A stretch of 7,575 nucleotides of DNA, taken from the NCBI GenBank assembly GCA_030633365.1, contig DAOVSY010000137.1, positions 1 to 7,575 on the forward strand, in the 5' to 3' direction. Within the stretch, counting starts at the first letter, position 1. Each line of letters opens with the position of its first letter. Origin of the DNA: Spirochaetaceae bacterium (lineage in GTDB: Bacteria; Spirochaetota; Spirochaetia; B11-G9). Position numbers and translations under genes: made by a program. Positions 6,185 through 7,575 of the stretch are shown one piece after another. The notes under the pieces were generated by a model. That model saw only the letters and a list, made by a program, of their open reading frames with translations, was not told the origin of the DNA and did no database searches.

Positions 6185-6709
6185 TCAGCTCTTAAATATT
6201 AGATCAAGATCCATTTCAGATGCCAGTTCATCCAGCTTTTCTTTTACGTCAGCTATGGAGATGCTTTCAGGTACACTTGCTTCAAGGTTAAGGTCAAACA
6301 TAGGAGCACCTGTATGAGGCATAGGTTTTAACTCTGTATCTAAAGATATAATACAAATATTGTTTTCTTTTAAAAGATGAACAACATTTTGTACGATTCC
6401 AGGATGATCCATAGATATGACTTCAAGTTTTAATGGATTACTTGCTTCGGTTTGCATTGAATCAGGATTATCAGCTTCATGTAGTGATGTGGCCAGACCC
6501 AAATCTGTCAATTCTTTAATATCAGCTTTTATAACTTCAAGTTCGTTGGAAGAGCAGGAAAAGAAACAGGTAATAGAGAAATGACCTCCCATAACAGCCA
6601 TCCGGCTATCCAAAATATTAGCTTTCCTTTCAAAGAGATAGGTTGTTACTTCATCCACTATCCCCAGTCTGTTTTTGCATAATGCAAAAAGAATCATATA
6701 TTTATTCAT
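6185..6709 (-). CDS. Tandem ACT-domain regulatory protein (GcvR-like)
   Basis: The protein has 174 residues and consists of two ACT domains, the small ligand-binding modules that usually sense amino acids. ACT 1 spans about 3-78, starting with the loop NRLGIVDEV (13-21) and ANILDSRMAVMGGHFSI (30-46). ACT 2 spans about 92-172, with DHPGIVQNVV (101-110) and a HTGAPMFDLNLEASVP stretch (132-147). This layout matches GcvR, the glycine-cleavage repressor partner in E. coli, and the ACT parts of formyl-tetrahydrofolate deformylase. There is no catalytic domain, no DNA-binding domain, and no gcvA or gcv gene nearby, so the target is unknown. GcvR acts by binding a partner protein, and a similar role here is inference. 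The ATG at 6709 has no Shine-Dalgarno sequence and lies only 5 nt after a good -10 element, suggesting a leaderless message. A later ATG (residue 5) has no ribosome binding site either. Confidence 0.88.
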   Translation of the reverse strand: MNKYMILFALCKNRLGIVDEVTTYLFERKANILDSRMAVMGGHFSITCFFSCSSNELEVIKADIKELTDLGLATSLHEADNPDSMQTEASNPLKLEVISMDHPGIVQNVVHLLKENNICIISLDTELKPMPHTGAPMFDLNLEASVPESISIADVKEKLDELASEMDLDLIFKS

Positions 6710-6714
6710 ATTGT

Positions 6715-6743
6715 ATGATAAATAAACATGAATAAAGAGTCAA
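6715..6743 (-). promoter_or_regulatory. Promoter of the ACT-domain gene (predicted leaderless)
   Basis: On the minus strand TTGACT (6743-6738) and TATCAT (6720-6715), each five of six matches, are spaced by 17 nt. The -10 ends 5 nt before the ATG at 6709, so the predicted transcript starts at or within a base of the start codon. The palindrome CAATATATTG (6741-6750) overlaps the -35 and could be an operator. Confidence 0.6.
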
Positions 6744-6758
6744 TATATTGAAGCATCC

Positions 6759-6786
6759 TTGACAACCACCTCTATGTGTGGACAAT
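6759..6786 (+). promoter_or_regulatory. Possible promoter of the ABC-F gene
   Basis: A perfect -35 TTGACA at 6759-6764 is followed after 16 nt by GACAAT at 6781-6786, only four of six matches. The -35 lies 15 nt from that of the divergent ACT gene. GATAAT at 6793-6798 is a better -10 by sequence but has no well-placed -35, so the exact start is uncertain. The leader would be about 35 nt. Confidence 0.4.
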
Positions 6787-6827
6787 GGGATCGATAATTT
6801 TTTTGATATTAACAAGGCAGGATTTAA

Positions 6828-7575
<748 letters not shown>

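Overview
This 7.6 kb window is an AT-rich, gene-dense bacterial chromosomal segment with ordinary Shine-Dalgarno and sigma-70-like signals. The gene set (formate/nitrite-type channel, BioD-like/DRTGG protein, TypA, GGDEF-EAL regulator) fits an anaerobic or facultative bacterium. The style of the TypA and ABC-F proteins reminds me of Spirochaetota or Firmicutes, but this is a low-confidence impression. No phage, transposase, CRISPR array, rRNA or tRNA was seen.

Layout. Positions 1-1140 (+) hold the 3' part of a GGDEF-EAL cyclic-di-GMP protein whose start lies outside the window. It converges, across a 9-nt gap, on a two-gene minus-strand unit: typA/bipA (start best placed at 3253) and an unrecognised 103-aa gene whose start overlaps the typA end by 35 nt. 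Divergent from typA is a YjbQ-family gene (3391-3804, +) with an extended -10 promoter and strong ribosome binding site. A perfect 14-bp inverted repeat beginning GTAG sits exactly on the yjbQ stop codon, between it and the next convergent locus.

The locus at 3853-5018 (-) encodes a BioD-like P-loop domain plus a DRTGG-type domain. It is split by one frameshift near 4428-4449: the two reading frames join into one protein of about 388 residues. It is divergent from a FocA-type formate/nitrite channel (true start 5284, +), and each gene has its own recognisable promoter in the shared AT-rich spacer. The channel gene ends in a clear intrinsic terminator. A double-ACT (GcvR-like) protein follows on the minus strand, with a promoter placed so close to the ATG that its mRNA is predicted to be leaderless. 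Divergent from it, an ABC-F ATPase gene starts at a GTG (6828) and runs off the window.

How the genes relate. Most look like independent housekeeping or regulatory units. The one suggestive pairing is the channel with the BioD/DRTGG protein, whose domains resemble the N-terminal part of long phosphotransacetylases; a shared role in formate/acetate metabolism is inference only. I found no convincing new multi-gene system. The points most worth checking are the frameshifted BioD-DRTGG gene, the GTAG palindrome, the predicted leaderless ACT gene and the unknown gene overlapping typA.
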